A DNA stretch of 64,000 nucleotides. Origin: Protula sp. h YS-2021 (taxonomy: Eukaryota; Annelida; Polychaeta; Sabellida; Serpulidae). A program made the translations under genes and the position numbers. Numbering within the stretch: position 1 is the first letter of the stretch; every line of letters begins with the position of its first letter. Under the pieces are notes generated by a model, which saw only the letters and a program-made list of their open reading frames with translations, was not told the origin of the DNA and did no database searches. The stretch is taken from NCBI GenBank assembly GCA_949752745.1, contig OX457032.1, positions 13,475,836 through 13,539,835 on the forward strand. Reading direction: 5' to 3'. Below are positions 1-12,046 of the stretch, in pieces.

Positions 1-750
1 TGTGTTGATTTTATAGGAACAATTAACCGTTTGTTGTGAAAATCACTGGGTATTACGTCATTATTTTTTGCGCACATGAATCAGCTATTTGCTGGTATGT
101 TAAGAAAAATATAGATTGCCTTCAGCAACTTCGAGCACCTGCGATAGAAAATCGACATGAGTTCTAGCTTTTTAGCGCCCTCTCTAGGAGACGAAAACAC
201 CTAAATTAAACCTGCACCTGCAGCATTCTGTCCAGGTTGCAGTCAGTCTGACACTATCGGAATCTCAGAGGCTTTAGACGACAGAGTGGGATTTGTTCTG
301 CATAAACAACTCTCGCTCATCGAAAGTCCTGCGAAGATGGAAAAGGGTAAACGGGGGCAGGTGAAGTATGTCACTGGCAGCTCTAGTCACAACTCTGTAA
401 GGGAGATTCAAGGGTGATGGTGGCTCACAAGGGCGTAGCCAGAGGAGGGGGGGGGCAACGAAAATTTCCCTACCAGTTATTTTAGTTTAATTTTGGGTGG
501 GTCTTTAGAAACTCTGCTGATGACTCTTTTCTTTAACATTTTGTCTTACTGGCTCCAGCTCGATGGACGCTGAGTATGCACAGTCAGGAGAGTCTGCCAT
601 CCGCAACAGTAGTAGGGAAATGGGTGTTAAAAATCACCTTATGACTTCATAATGTCGTCATCAATCACGTGACCCCTAGGCGGCGTAACCCGAACCTTAG
701 ATTATACTATGTGAGGACCCCCTAGGCAGCGACAGTTCCTAACCTCTTGA
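1..750. other. Non-coding stretch, no gene recognised
   Basis: No open frame of note and no recognisable protein similarity on either strand. A G-run lies near 448-456. I see nothing else that supports an annotation. Confidence 0.6.
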
Positions 751-868
751 AAATTGTACAACATCTATTTTTAGACGGGAAAATTTTACAACATCTATTT
801 TTAGACGGGGAAATTTTACAACATCAATTTTCAGGCGAGAAAATTTTTCAACATCTACTTTTAGACAT
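751..868. repeat. 30-bp minisatellite, 4 copies
   Basis: Units begin at 751, 781, 811 and 841 with a period of exactly 30 bp; the core is TACAACATCTATTTTTAGAC with a few substitutions. Because 30 is a multiple of three, the array stays open in one frame and gives a spurious repetitive peptide. There are no unique spacers, so it is not a CRISPR-like array. Confidence 0.9.
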
Positions 869-996
869 CTCCTGGGAACTTGGCAATCACAATTTTAGCG
901 GTAAATCAAACATTTTGGCGGGCAATCGAAAACCTGGGTGTAATAATGGATGGGCGAGAAGTTGTAGTAGTAGGGAAACTAGAGTTTTATATCAAT

Positions 997-1350
997 CAAT
1001 CATCGTAACGTCATCATCAAGTGATCAATTAAGCCAATTAAGTCAATCAAGCCCTACCCACTAATACTTTCTGTCTATCATCTGTCAATCATCGTGACGT
1101 CATCAATCACGTGATCAATTAAGCCAATTAAACCAATCAAACCCCACCCACTAATACTTTCTGTCTATCATCTGTCAATCATCGTAACGTCATCAATCAC
1201 GTGGCATCAAGCCCCGTTCCCCTGAGTAGGGGAAAAACGAAAGTTCTGGACCAATCAATTATCGTGACGTAATCAAGCCACGCCCCTGAGTAGGAAAAAA
1301 ACGAGAGTTCTATCACAGCCAATGATCGTGGCGTCATCAATCAAACCCCA
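997..1350. repeat. ~90-bp degenerate tandem repeat with CGTGACGTCATCAA core
   Basis: Copies of the segment beginning CAATCATCGT(G/A)ACGTCATCAA start at about 997, 1086, 1176, 1256 and 1318. The first three are spaced 89-90 bp; the later ones are shorter. Each copy carries a CRE-like ACGTCA element, and several carry an adjacent CACGTG E-box-like site. No protein-coding function is apparent. Confidence 0.85.
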
Positions 1351-1500
1351 CCCCTTCGTGAAGCGAAGTTGTGAGAGGAAGTGACAATGGTGGTAGTTGT
1401 TGGGGTGAAAATTTAGGTAAGTGAAATTGTTTGTTATGTTTATTTGCTATGTTTATTTATTTATCTATTTCTTTTGGTTGGTGATATGGGGAGAGCACGC

Positions 1501-1577
1501 CATTCAAAGATATGTTCGAAGTGCAAGCCCATTCAAAGGCGTGTTCGAATGAGCAGCCCATTCAAAGACATGTTCGA
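1501..1577. repeat. 29-bp minisatellite, 3 copies
   Basis: CATTCAAAG...TGTTCGA units start at 1501, 1530 and 1559, an exact 29-bp period. Confidence 0.85.
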
Positions 1578-1611
1578 TTTTTCTGGAACATATTACGCCA
1601 TGGTATTGTTC

Positions 1612-1760
1612 AGCAAGTTAATCAACAAGTTGTTCAACAAGTTGTTGATCAACAAGTTATTGTGCAAGAATTGCTCAACAAGTTGTTCAACAAGCTGTTA
1701 TTGAACAAGTTGTACAACAATTGTTCAAAAAGTTGTTCAACAAGTTGTTTAAAAAGCTGG
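1612..1760. repeat. Palindromic 12-mer array (CAACAAGTTGTT family)
   Basis: The tract is built almost entirely from degenerate copies of the self-complementary words CAACAAGTTGTT and GTTGTTCAACAA. It could form many small hairpins. The open frames across it (Gln/Val- or Asn/Lys-rich) are by-products of the repeat. Confidence 0.8.
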
Positions 1761-1852
1761 GTATAACAATGCCTTAGTGACGTCCCTGCCGTATTTGCAC
1801 CCAAGAGGAATTTAGCAAACGCATAAAGTTGAATTTGACTCTCACTTTCGAG

Positions 1853-2690
1853 TTAATTAGAGAGCCCATGTGAGAAATGTACAGCAATGTACGGTAGAAA
1901 TTTTTTTAATCGTGGTTGGCTCTGTGCGTTATTTTCGCACAGAGCCGCTGCAATTACAGATGCTTTTGGGAAAATTTCTTGCTGAACTTTGTCTGCATTC
2001 AGCCGATGAGCGTGAAATCTGCTAAGAAGGTCACTGATTTCTGCAATCACTTTATGTATATCTATGTTGACGGGTTTCAATAGTTGTCTGACTGTCTCTA
2101 GAACTGCAGAACAGTTGCAATTATCACAAGACACACCAAGAATACGCTGGTATTTACGCTGGTGAATAATTCATGTGCTCTGTCCGTTTCTTTTTTTTTT
2201 TTTTGGAACCGCTCAGTGGCGTATCTTCCAATTTGCTTTGAATTTGAATTTCTGGAAAATTATTGCTGAAAAGTATGATACTCTTGTATGTTTCAGTCCA
2301 TCTTTTAGCACAAAGCGTAGGCAAATTAAGGAAATGTGTACGAGGCTTTGGACTATCCCTGATGAACGTGATGACGGACGCTATTGAACCTGCTGAATTC
2401 TCTATTTGCGCCACAGCATTTAGGTGATTTGAAACCAAGTTCAGACGGTGCAAAGAACAATGTGCAAACACGGTTTTAAGATATTGACGATGAATACAGA
2501 CCTGTGCACCATTCTCCTTCCCCACTATAGTACTACAGCTGTCACATTCATGGCCATTCAAGTCATTTAGGTTTAAACCATACTTTGTACACCGATTTAT
2601 TGTAATCTGAGAATTATTTTCGGCGTCACTTAAAACTGACGTGACAAACGCCAATGCCAATTTTTTTGGTCCGGATATATCTGCTGTTTT
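1853..2690 (-). pseudogene. hAT-type transposase relic (ZMYM1/DUF4371-like)
   Basis: Minus-strand frames at 2154-2660 and 1853-2134 together resemble the middle of hAT-family transposase-like proteins. Visible hallmarks are a histidine/Leu motif 'CSLHRLNL', which in the family is the conserved (C/A)HRLNL segment of the catalytic region, a following 'SPKPRTHF' segment and an 'LCAKRWTETYKSI' segment corresponding to the family's L.ETRW motif. The reading frame is broken near 2160-2210 by a run of about 16 T on the plus strand, and neither the N-terminal zinc finger nor the C-terminal dimerisation region can be seen. Frames upstream of 2660 look like further decayed coding sequence. This is a dead fragment; the family call is by motif recognition only. 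Confidence 0.65.
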
Positions 2691-2699
2691 ATCGGCTTA

Positions 2700-3540
2700 T
2701 ACAGGAAACATTTTTGACGCATTAAGTTTTTAGCTGCGTCTTAACAAAAAAACTCAATGAACTCATTTTGGACAGTACGATAGATGTATTTTGCATTGCC
2801 TTTTGCATTGGCTAATTGTTCCTCTAACAGCTTGTTACCCGATTCAATGCCGTAGTGCAATAGAGCGACGAAATTGCTTCTTGATCAGTTTTTCCCCTGA
2901 GATTTAAGAAATGTGTGCCAAAATACACCACAGTTGATAATAATGATATCATTTTTTTGTTTTTTTTTCTGTATCCTGTTCGCTTACAGATTTTTTAGTT
3001 ATCTGATTGACAACGTTTTTGTTAAGATCTTTCATGGTCTGCCTGAGATAATCAGCTGCGCGTACAGCTCCTCAGTGCCACTCTGACATGAAACTGAAAG
3101 TATTCTTGTATTTAGGGCACACTTTTTGCAATAAAACCCCAAACATGGCTGAGCGTCGAGACACACGGTAGAAAGAACACCAAAGAGCAAGGACTGACTA
3201 TCGGATCTGGAACGTAAGAGCAGTGATCGAAAATGACAGAGACATCAAAAGGAGAACTGGAAACACTGATAAGTCAGTGCAAGACTAAGGTAGATATTTC
3301 AGCTTTGAGTAGACTCGTCTATCAAAAGAAGCGCAACTGTAAGAAGTTGGCATGTGGTACATGTATTTCTAGGAAGGTAAACCATAAGGCGAGCCTAGAA
3401 TATGGGGCATAGGTTTTGAAATACGCTTGCGTATCTCCCATAAGGTAGAATCACTACCACGCGCGCGTATCAGATAGGCGTACGACCCTGTGACACAGAT
3501 TCGACAAAAGTGGCTACGGAAAACTAATCAGTGAGCACTC
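2700..3540. other. Intergenic stretch between transposon relics
   Basis: No supported gene. Plus-strand text at 3230-3540 may be the decayed 5' part of the LINE relic that follows, but stops interrupt every frame. Confidence 0.4.
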
Positions 3541-4000
3541 ATCAAAAATGACCAACGCAGATGAAGACATAGAGACCTTCTATGGTGACCTAGAGCATGC
3601 GATTAACTCCACTCCCTAGATACATAAGTTGATGATCTTTGGAAATTTTAATGTCGGGCAGGCTCTGGCAATCTGCTGTGGCTTAAGGCGCTTGGTAGCC
3701 AAGGCATTGGAAAAGCTAATTAAAAATGGTGAGCTATTCCTTTCTAAATGTCAAAAATATAAGCTAATCATCATCATCATCACCAACATGCCGTTTCAGC
3801 GGAGAAGTACAAGACGACATGGATACATCAGAGGTCTAAACGTTGTTATTTCTTGGATTTCGTTATGGTAAGATAGCAAGACAGTAGTGATGTTAAGATT
3901 ACTCGTGCCATGTCTGGTTCTAATTGTTGGTCTCATCATCGCCTTGTTAGAAACAAACTGAAGCTTTGTGTGGTTGCACAACAGAGAAGACAACGTGAAC
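3541..4000 (+). pseudogene. Non-LTR retrotransposon endonuclease relic (LINE ORF2 fragment)
   Basis: Broken plus-strand frames read, in order, like the apurinic endonuclease domain of LINE ORF2: a 'TMTNADEDIETFYGDLE' stretch, then 'KLMIFGNFNVG', which corresponds to the family's 'I.GDFNA.VG' catalytic segment with the Asp changed to Asn, then 'NGELFLSKCQKYKLI', and a degraded stretch around 3790-3960 with an 'LIVGLIIALLETN' remnant matching the GADCWTDH-type region. Stops and frameshifts interrupt it. Reverse transcriptase sequence is not recognisable downstream. The arrangement resembles the endonuclease family often labelled craniofacial development protein 2-like in invertebrate genomes. 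Confidence 0.6.
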
Positions 4001-4468
4001 GTCAGCCTAAGAAGGTCAAAATAACAGGTCTTGATTCCACAGAAAAGGCAGAAGAGCAACTAATGAATCCTTAGCTGATGACATGGTCATTGAGACAGCA
4101 TAGAGGGAATTCTCCGTGAGTACCCACAATGCAGCTGCCGAAGTATCTGGCATCGTTAAACACAGCAGCACAAAAACTTGCTTAATGAGAACGACACGAA
4201 AATATCTGTGATGTTGGACAACATGCACTGCGCGCACTTGCAGCATGACCAGAACTTTCAATCGAAAAAATGAATATTGTCAAATAAAAGCTCAAGTACA
4301 GCAGCGTCTACAAGATGGCCTTGTTTATGGATCTCGGGCTAGAGTCAGAGCGTCAGATTTTAACGCTGTCGCAACCAAATTACTAACCGACAAAAAAGAA
4401 AACCAAGGTGGGCTGGCAACGTCAATTTCCAAGTACAAAATTACTAACAAACAAAACGAAATCAAGGT

Positions 4469-7879
<3,411 letters not shown>

Positions 7880-8722
7880 CTACAGCCGACCCTCCTCCTG
7901 TGCGCTGCTACCGCGGCCCTGTGTGACTTGAAAACCTCTGACCATAACATTGCAATAATGATAGTCCGGCTTCAATGCTTGTGGGCATGACTGTTCGTAC
8001 ACTCTCATAGACTGTCCTGCCCGAATTCCATAATGGCAGAACTCGCAATACTCTATATTATCAGCCGCATCCAAGAACTGCACGATCTCCTGGAGGGTTG
8101 ACTCTTTTCTAGAGCCATCCTCCTGTTTCAAGTCAACCAGTTCCGTGGTGCGGTCATAATCGGAGGGCGACTGCATGAGGCTGAAGTCAACCACTGGAAT
8201 GTCCGTAATACTGGCGACAGCGGCTGCAACCTCGTCTTCAGGAGCTGGTGGCGGACTGTCCGGCCTTGTAACGGTGGCACTGGGTAAGTGCCGCCTCTCC
8301 GTAACTGGTGCCGCCGACACCTTCCGGACAGTTACATCAGCTTCCCTTGGACTTGATTTCGGCGGAGTCGTCATCGTCGACGCTGTGGCTTTAGCAGGAG
8401 TCGCTTTGACAGGAGTCGCCGCTGTCATGGTTGCTGCTGTGGCCTTGGCAGGAGTCGTTCTGGCTGGCCTTTCTTCCTGGCAGGGCGACGGGTCACTGAA
8501 CTGGTCGGGCGACACCTCCCTCCGTCGCTTGTAGCCTTCCTCCGCCGCCCTGCCAAACCGGTTGTATTCCTGTTCTGGCTTGGTCCTCAGAAAATCCCTC
8601 CACTTTTTAAACAGGAACGCCTGGTAGTCGACGTAAATTTCTTCCCAGAGGTCGACATCCTTGCTGGTCAGGAAGTACTTCCTCCTTCGTTCCTCTGAGA
8701 AGAATTCAGCCTTGTGTTGCAT
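7880..8722 (-). CDS. Uncharacterised GC-rich 280-aa protein with Cys/His cluster
   Basis: Intact frame reading leftward from an ATG at 8722. Residues 1-70 are charged and predicted helical (ERRRKYF, DLWEEIY, KKWRDFL). Residues 85-165 are low-complexity Ala/Thr/Pro/Lys, with a near-duplicate 'PAKATAATM' / 'PAKATASTM' at 91-99 and 109-117. Residues 168-220 are mixed. The C-terminal part has Cys226, Cys229, His230, Cys246, His255 and Cys257, which could bind zinc. The gene is markedly richer in G+C than every other gene of the element. It is divergent from the CARD-like gene and shares a 300-bp intergenic promoter region with it. I do not recognise the family. Ala/Thr/Lys composition loosely resembles the minus-strand ORF at 58,263-58,553 in element 2, but that may be coincidence. 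A regulatory or DNA-binding role would be a guess. Confidence 0.6.
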   Translation of the reverse strand: MQHKAEFFSEERRRKYFLTSKDVDLWEEIYVDYQAFLFKKWRDFLRTKPEQEYNRFGRAAEEGYKRRREVSPDQFSDPSPCQEERPARTTPAKATAATMTAATPVKATPAKATASTMTTPPKSSPREADVTVRKVSAAPVTERRHLPSATVTRPDSPPPAPEDEVAAAVASITDIPVVDFSLMQSPSDYDRTTELVDLKQEDGSRKESTLQEIVQFLDAADNIEYCEFCHYGIRAGQSMRVYEQSCPQALKPDYHYCNVMVRGFQVTQGRGSSAQEEGRL

Positions 8723-9025
8723 GGTTGTTTTTTTATGTTGCTTCTTCAGTGATCAAAAGCAGACTGACTGCATACAGTGTTAGGCTGCTATTATAAAGGA
8801 CCCCCCCCCCCTGGCCAGCCAGCCTGAAGCGAGGATCCCCCCGGCCCATCGACCTTTAAGCATACACTGTATCTATATGGGTGAGCTGGTCGACGGGCCC
8901 CCCCCGGCCCATCGACCCCCCCCCCCCCCGCCCATCGACTTTTTAGCCGCTGGCTCACGGCTCACCGACAGTAGTATAAAAAGGTCGGTTAGACATCCCT
9001 ACAGCCATTGAATTGCCAAACCATC
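8723..9025. promoter_or_regulatory. Divergent promoter region with repeated GGCCCATCGAC boxes and TATA boxes
   Basis: This 303-bp spacer separates two divergent genes. For the rightward gene a TATAAAAAGG box lies at 8975-8984, about 50 bp before the ATG at 9026. For the leftward gene a TTTATAAT element lies near 8790-8798, about 70 bp before its ATG. Between them are three direct copies of GGCCCATCGAC or a one-base variant (8843-8853, 8906-8916, 8939-8949) and an inverted near-copy GTCGACGGGCC at 8889-8899, embedded in C-runs. The repeated box is a good candidate for a shared regulatory site. Confidence 0.6.
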
Positions 9026-10124
9026 ATGGAGACGTCTCGAAAAGCAGCAACGGCTAGCAACATGGAAATTGATAGCCTGTTCAGCAATAAAACAATGGCT
9101 TTTACAGATAGAGTTTTAACTGAAGAGGAGACTGCTGCCTTCCCAAGTACACTAGCAGAAGCTGAAAAAGCCTTGGAGGAAGCATTAGGGGCTCCGTCAG
9201 ACGTGTCTACACTACAGCAAACTAGGCCTGAAGAAGTACAGCAAGCAATGCCCGATCCTGAGGGATCTGACTACCCGTTCTGGGTTGCCAATGCGCTTGT
9301 AAATGGTAGCGCCAAACCACTTAGTACAAAGTTACAGGCGCATCTAGAGCATCTTGAGGAAGAAGTGGTCATGTCAAGCGATGACGACGGTGACGACGAC
9401 GATGACGACAATGATGACACTGACGGTGATGACAACGACGATGATGACGAAAATGACCACATTGACGACAACGACGATGACGACAGCGACGACGATGAAA
9501 AGCAGCTCAAATCTAAATTTGAATTGAGCAAAACTATTCCTGTCACAGAGGAAGACGTCACGCTGTTGAAACGAAACTTTCAAGCAGTGATTCCTCTGAT
9601 CGATTGCAACATTTTATGGCGTTTATGTGAAGAAGGCTTTTTTGATCAGCACACATACATGTACCTAACGGAAGAAGTGAACACTGTCATTCAGCTTATC
9701 TACATGCTAGAAGGAAACATAGAGCATCTTCCCGCTTCAGAGCCACAGTTCTCCGAAGCCATGACCCGACGTTTCGTTCAACTTATAGAAGTCTTCATGA
9801 GGAACTTTTTAAGACTTTATGTCTACCGGCGCCAAAGTGTGTTGATGAGGATCGCGATTCCAAATGTGCAAAGGTCATGCTACATGGCTTCAAGTACCTT
9901 GAAGAACTATTAAGGTGTATGATATGATAGCTTACCTCTATGAAAAAGGACATTTCACCATGCCAATGCTCTTTCAATGGATAATTGGCAGTCGCAAACG
10001 AGGAGACTTTTTAGTGATCGCCATGAGACAATCTCTAACAGACGCTTTACCAACAGCCTTTCTGGATGGTTTCAACGAGATCACTCCACGATTTTGCAAA
10101 CATCTCATGAAAACATACATGTAA
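9026..10124 (+). pseudogene. Tandem CARD-like (death-fold) protein with acidic linker, frameshifted
   Basis: I start at the ATG at 9026, because the upstream extension begins with TTG. The first frame runs to 9913. Residues 118-157 are a nearly pure Asp/Asn acidic tract. Residues about 177-255 fit the caspase recruitment domain pattern: 'LLKRNFQAVIPLID', then 'ILWRLCEEGFFDQHTYMYLT', then 'VIQLIYMLEGN' and a following amphipathic helix. Around 9775-9790 the natural frame shifts to the next one, and it shifts again near 9895-9930. The last segment (9915-10124) again reads like a CARD: 'IAYLYEKGHFTMPMLFQWI', a charged loop, then 'PTAFLDGFNE'. CARDs mediate homotypic contacts in caspase and innate-immune signalling, and some large DNA viruses carry them to interfere with these pathways; such a role here is inference. 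It has a TATA box 50 bp upstream. No counterpart is seen in element 2. Confidence 0.6.
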
Positions 10125-10130
10125 TGTCCA

Positions 10131-10139
10131 TATAAAAGG
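10131..10139 (+). promoter_or_regulatory. TATA box for the PC4-like gene
   Basis: TATAAAAGG lies 48 bp before the ATG at 10179, just after the stop codon of the CARD-like gene. The spacing is almost the same as at 8975/9026, which suggests individually initiated transcripts in the left arm. Confidence 0.55.
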
Positions 10140-10178
10140 AGTGAGGTGTCAAGTGCAGTCATCATTCGACGCGCAGCC

Positions 10179-10799
10179 ATGGAGAAGACAAGCAGCTTTA
10201 AAATTAGTGCAAACTTAACCATTACTGTGGAGCATGGACAATTTGGGTTATTTATTCGAATCAAACGTGGAGAGAGATGGTTTGCTTTCTCGCCATCCTT
10301 GTGAAAGATTGTGTGCCTGAACTTAGCAAGATTACGCGACATTGGCTTCAAACTGTACTTAACGCAAACGAAGTGACTTGAAGTCATTTCATACTTGGAT
10401 ATGCGCTATGTGAGTTTTGTGCAAGCATCACTGTTTGAAGGGAAAGAATACAAGTTTTACATCAACATGAATGATGGTGAATGGGAGACATTGCTTCAGG
10501 AGATGGATAGCATTAACTCAACCTTATTGCCATGTACGGAATGTCATGGTAAGAAAACTCCTATCAAGCTGCAAAAGGACAATCGGATGAAAGTATCAAA
10601 GTTATCCAAGAAAAGACTGGCTGAAGTTCAATTGGAGAATATGGATGTGCAACATGAACTTGGCCTTACCTGTGAATATTGTGGTGCTTACGGATATGCT
10701 GAGGATTATGATTGTCACTGCCACAAGTACAATTGCAAGTTGTGTGAACCAGATAACTTCTGCAACAAGTGCGGCTCACTAACTGTTTCTGCGGAGTAA
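10179..10799 (+). pseudogene. PC4-like (tandem) protein with C-terminal zinc cluster, two nonsense codons
   Basis: One frame runs from the ATG at 10179 to the stop at 10797-10799 (206 codons), interrupted by TGA at 10302-10304 and at 10374-10376; a related gene in element 2 has TGG at the first position. Residues 8-60 and about 66-115 each look like a curved beta-sheet unit ending in an amphipathic helix ('ERWFAFSPSL' and 'KFYINMNDGEWETLLQEM'), similar to the PC4/Sub1 single-stranded-DNA-binding fold, as two units in tandem. The C-terminal part has CxxC pairs at 119/122, 165/168, 186/189 and 195/198, plus a CHCH at 179-182, a likely zinc-binding cluster. A single-stranded-DNA-binding or transcription role is inference from fold resemblance. 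The conserved presence in both elements shows it is a core gene of this lineage. Confidence 0.6.
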
Positions 10800-10863
10800 G
10801 ACTGAGAGCCATTTGCTTACCAGCCATCATAGTGTGCAGACGTGTTATATGAACATGTGAAAG

Positions 10864-11151
10864 ATGGATGTAGAAACGTGTTTCAAGGACAAGTATGTCG
10901 ACTACATGATAAGTGAACTGGCACGTTTTGGATCTATTCAACAACAACTGCAGCACTTTGACATTTATTGGGAACTTGCTCTTTCCACGCTGAACGTACC
11001 AAACTTACGTGAGGAATTCATCAAAGAGTGTATGTTTTCAAACATTGGTGGAGCTGAGGAGTTTGATGTGGAAGCAGCATATCACTTCGCTCGATTTGAT
11101 CCAAGACTGTTTGATGAAGTGAGAGAGTGGTTAATCTACATTGCAGTATAA
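10864..11151 (+). CDS. Small conserved Polinton ORF, 95 aa
   Basis: Intact ATG-to-TAA frame. Mostly helical and charged, with no Cys cluster and no membrane segment. Its first 55 or so residues are clearly related to the ORF at 52,871-53,050 in element 2 (shared 'YVDYM/YVDFM', 'ELARFGS/ELTRFGS', 'QHFDIYW/WHFDAFW' words), at the same place relative to the PC4-like and integrase genes. The C-terminus 'EVREWLIYIAV' resembles 'ELSSWLIYIEDQW' of the next gene, suggesting the two are paralogues. The stop overlaps the next start by one nucleotide (TAATG). Function unknown. Confidence 0.7.
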   Translation: MDVETCFKDKYVDYMISELARFGSIQQQLQHFDIYWELALSTLNVPNLREEFIKECMFSNIGGAEEFDVEAAYHFARFDPRLFDEVREWLIYIAV

Positions 11152-11483
11152 TGGCAGACATTACATTGAGACAATATATTGTGCAAAAAACATATTGTGA
11201 AGAAATGTTATTAGCTGTAAAAAAGTTTGCATGTTTAGTATGTCCTGCTTGTCAAAATGAAGAGTGTTCAGAACATATGTGTCATTCTACATGTGTCTAT
11301 ACATATTGGAATGAAGCTAAATATTACATTCATTTAGATAAAGTGTTAGATAATGCAAATCAACGTTGTGAAAAATATGGTGTAGATGCTATCACATTTG
11401 ATGAATTAAGTAGTTGGTTAATATACATTGAGGATCAATGGACTCCAATTATTCACACCATTGTATCAATACTTGATTTGTAA
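11151..11483 (+). CDS. Small Cys-rich Polinton ORF, 110 aa
   Basis: ATG at 11151 overlaps the upstream TAA by one base; the frame is open about 24 nt further upstream, but the overlap ATG is the natural start. Residues 28-48 contain CLVCPAC followed by C39, H42, C44, H45 and C48, a possible zinc knuckle. The end carries the same 'WLIYI' motif as the previous ORF. A second, almost identical copy of most of the gene follows at 11,506-11,823 with a small change that brings in a TAG stop. I do not recognise the family. Confidence 0.6.
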   Translation: MADITLRQYIVQKTYCEEMLLAVKKFACLVCPACQNEECSEHMCHSTCVYTYWNEAKYYIHLDKVLDNANQRCEKYGVDAITFDELSSWLIYIEDQWTPIIHTIVSILDL

Positions 11484-12046
11484 GATATGTTGATAAAATG
11501 TAAGATATGTTGTGCAAAAAACATATTGTGAAGAAATGTTATTAGCTGTAAAAAAGTTTGCATGTTTAGTATGTCCTGCTTGTCAAAATGAAGAGTGTTC
11601 AGAACATATGTGTCACTCACATGTATAGACATGTGTCTATACATATTGGAATGAAGCTAAATATTACATTCATTTAGATAAAGTGTTAGATAATGCAAAT
11701 CAACGTTGTGAAAAATATGGTGTAGATGCTATCACATTTGATGAATTAAGTAGTTGGTTAATATACATTGAAGATCAATGGACTCCAATTATTCACACCA
11801 TTGCATCAATACTTGATTTGTAAGATATGTTGATAAAATAAAATTTAACATGTGTTGATAAAATGCAAGATGTGTTGATAAAATAAAATGCAAGATATGT
11901 TAACAAGTGTTAATCATTTAGTGCAAGTTGTGTGAACCAGAACTTCTGCAACAAGTGCGGCTCACTAACTGTTTCTGCAGAGTAAGACTGAGAGTCATCT
12001 GCTTACCAGCCGTCATAGTGTGCTTACCAGCCGTCATAATGTTAAC
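11484..12046 (+). repeat. Local duplications of the upstream genes
   Basis: 11,506-11,833 repeats 11,178-11,495 with only a few substitutions plus a short insertion, ACATGTATAGAC, near 11,617-11,632 that introduces a stop. 11,925-12,030 then repeats 10,733-10,838, the last ~60 bp of the PC4-like gene and its 3' flank, with a further duplication of GTGTGCTTACCAGCCGTCATA. None of these copies keeps a complete gene. The block fills the space before the integrase. Confidence 0.9.

Noticed and set aside
751..868. CRISPR-like regular 30-bp repeats
   Set aside because: The units are contiguous with no spacers, and the context is eukaryotic.
9008..9025. Upstream start (TTG) for the CARD-like gene
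   Set aside because: Eukaryotic start at the ATG at 9026 is 50 bp after the TATA box and needs no alternative start codon.
9271..9583. Poly-Ser and poly-Val antisense frames
   Set aside because: Complement of the Asp-rich tract of the CARD-like gene.
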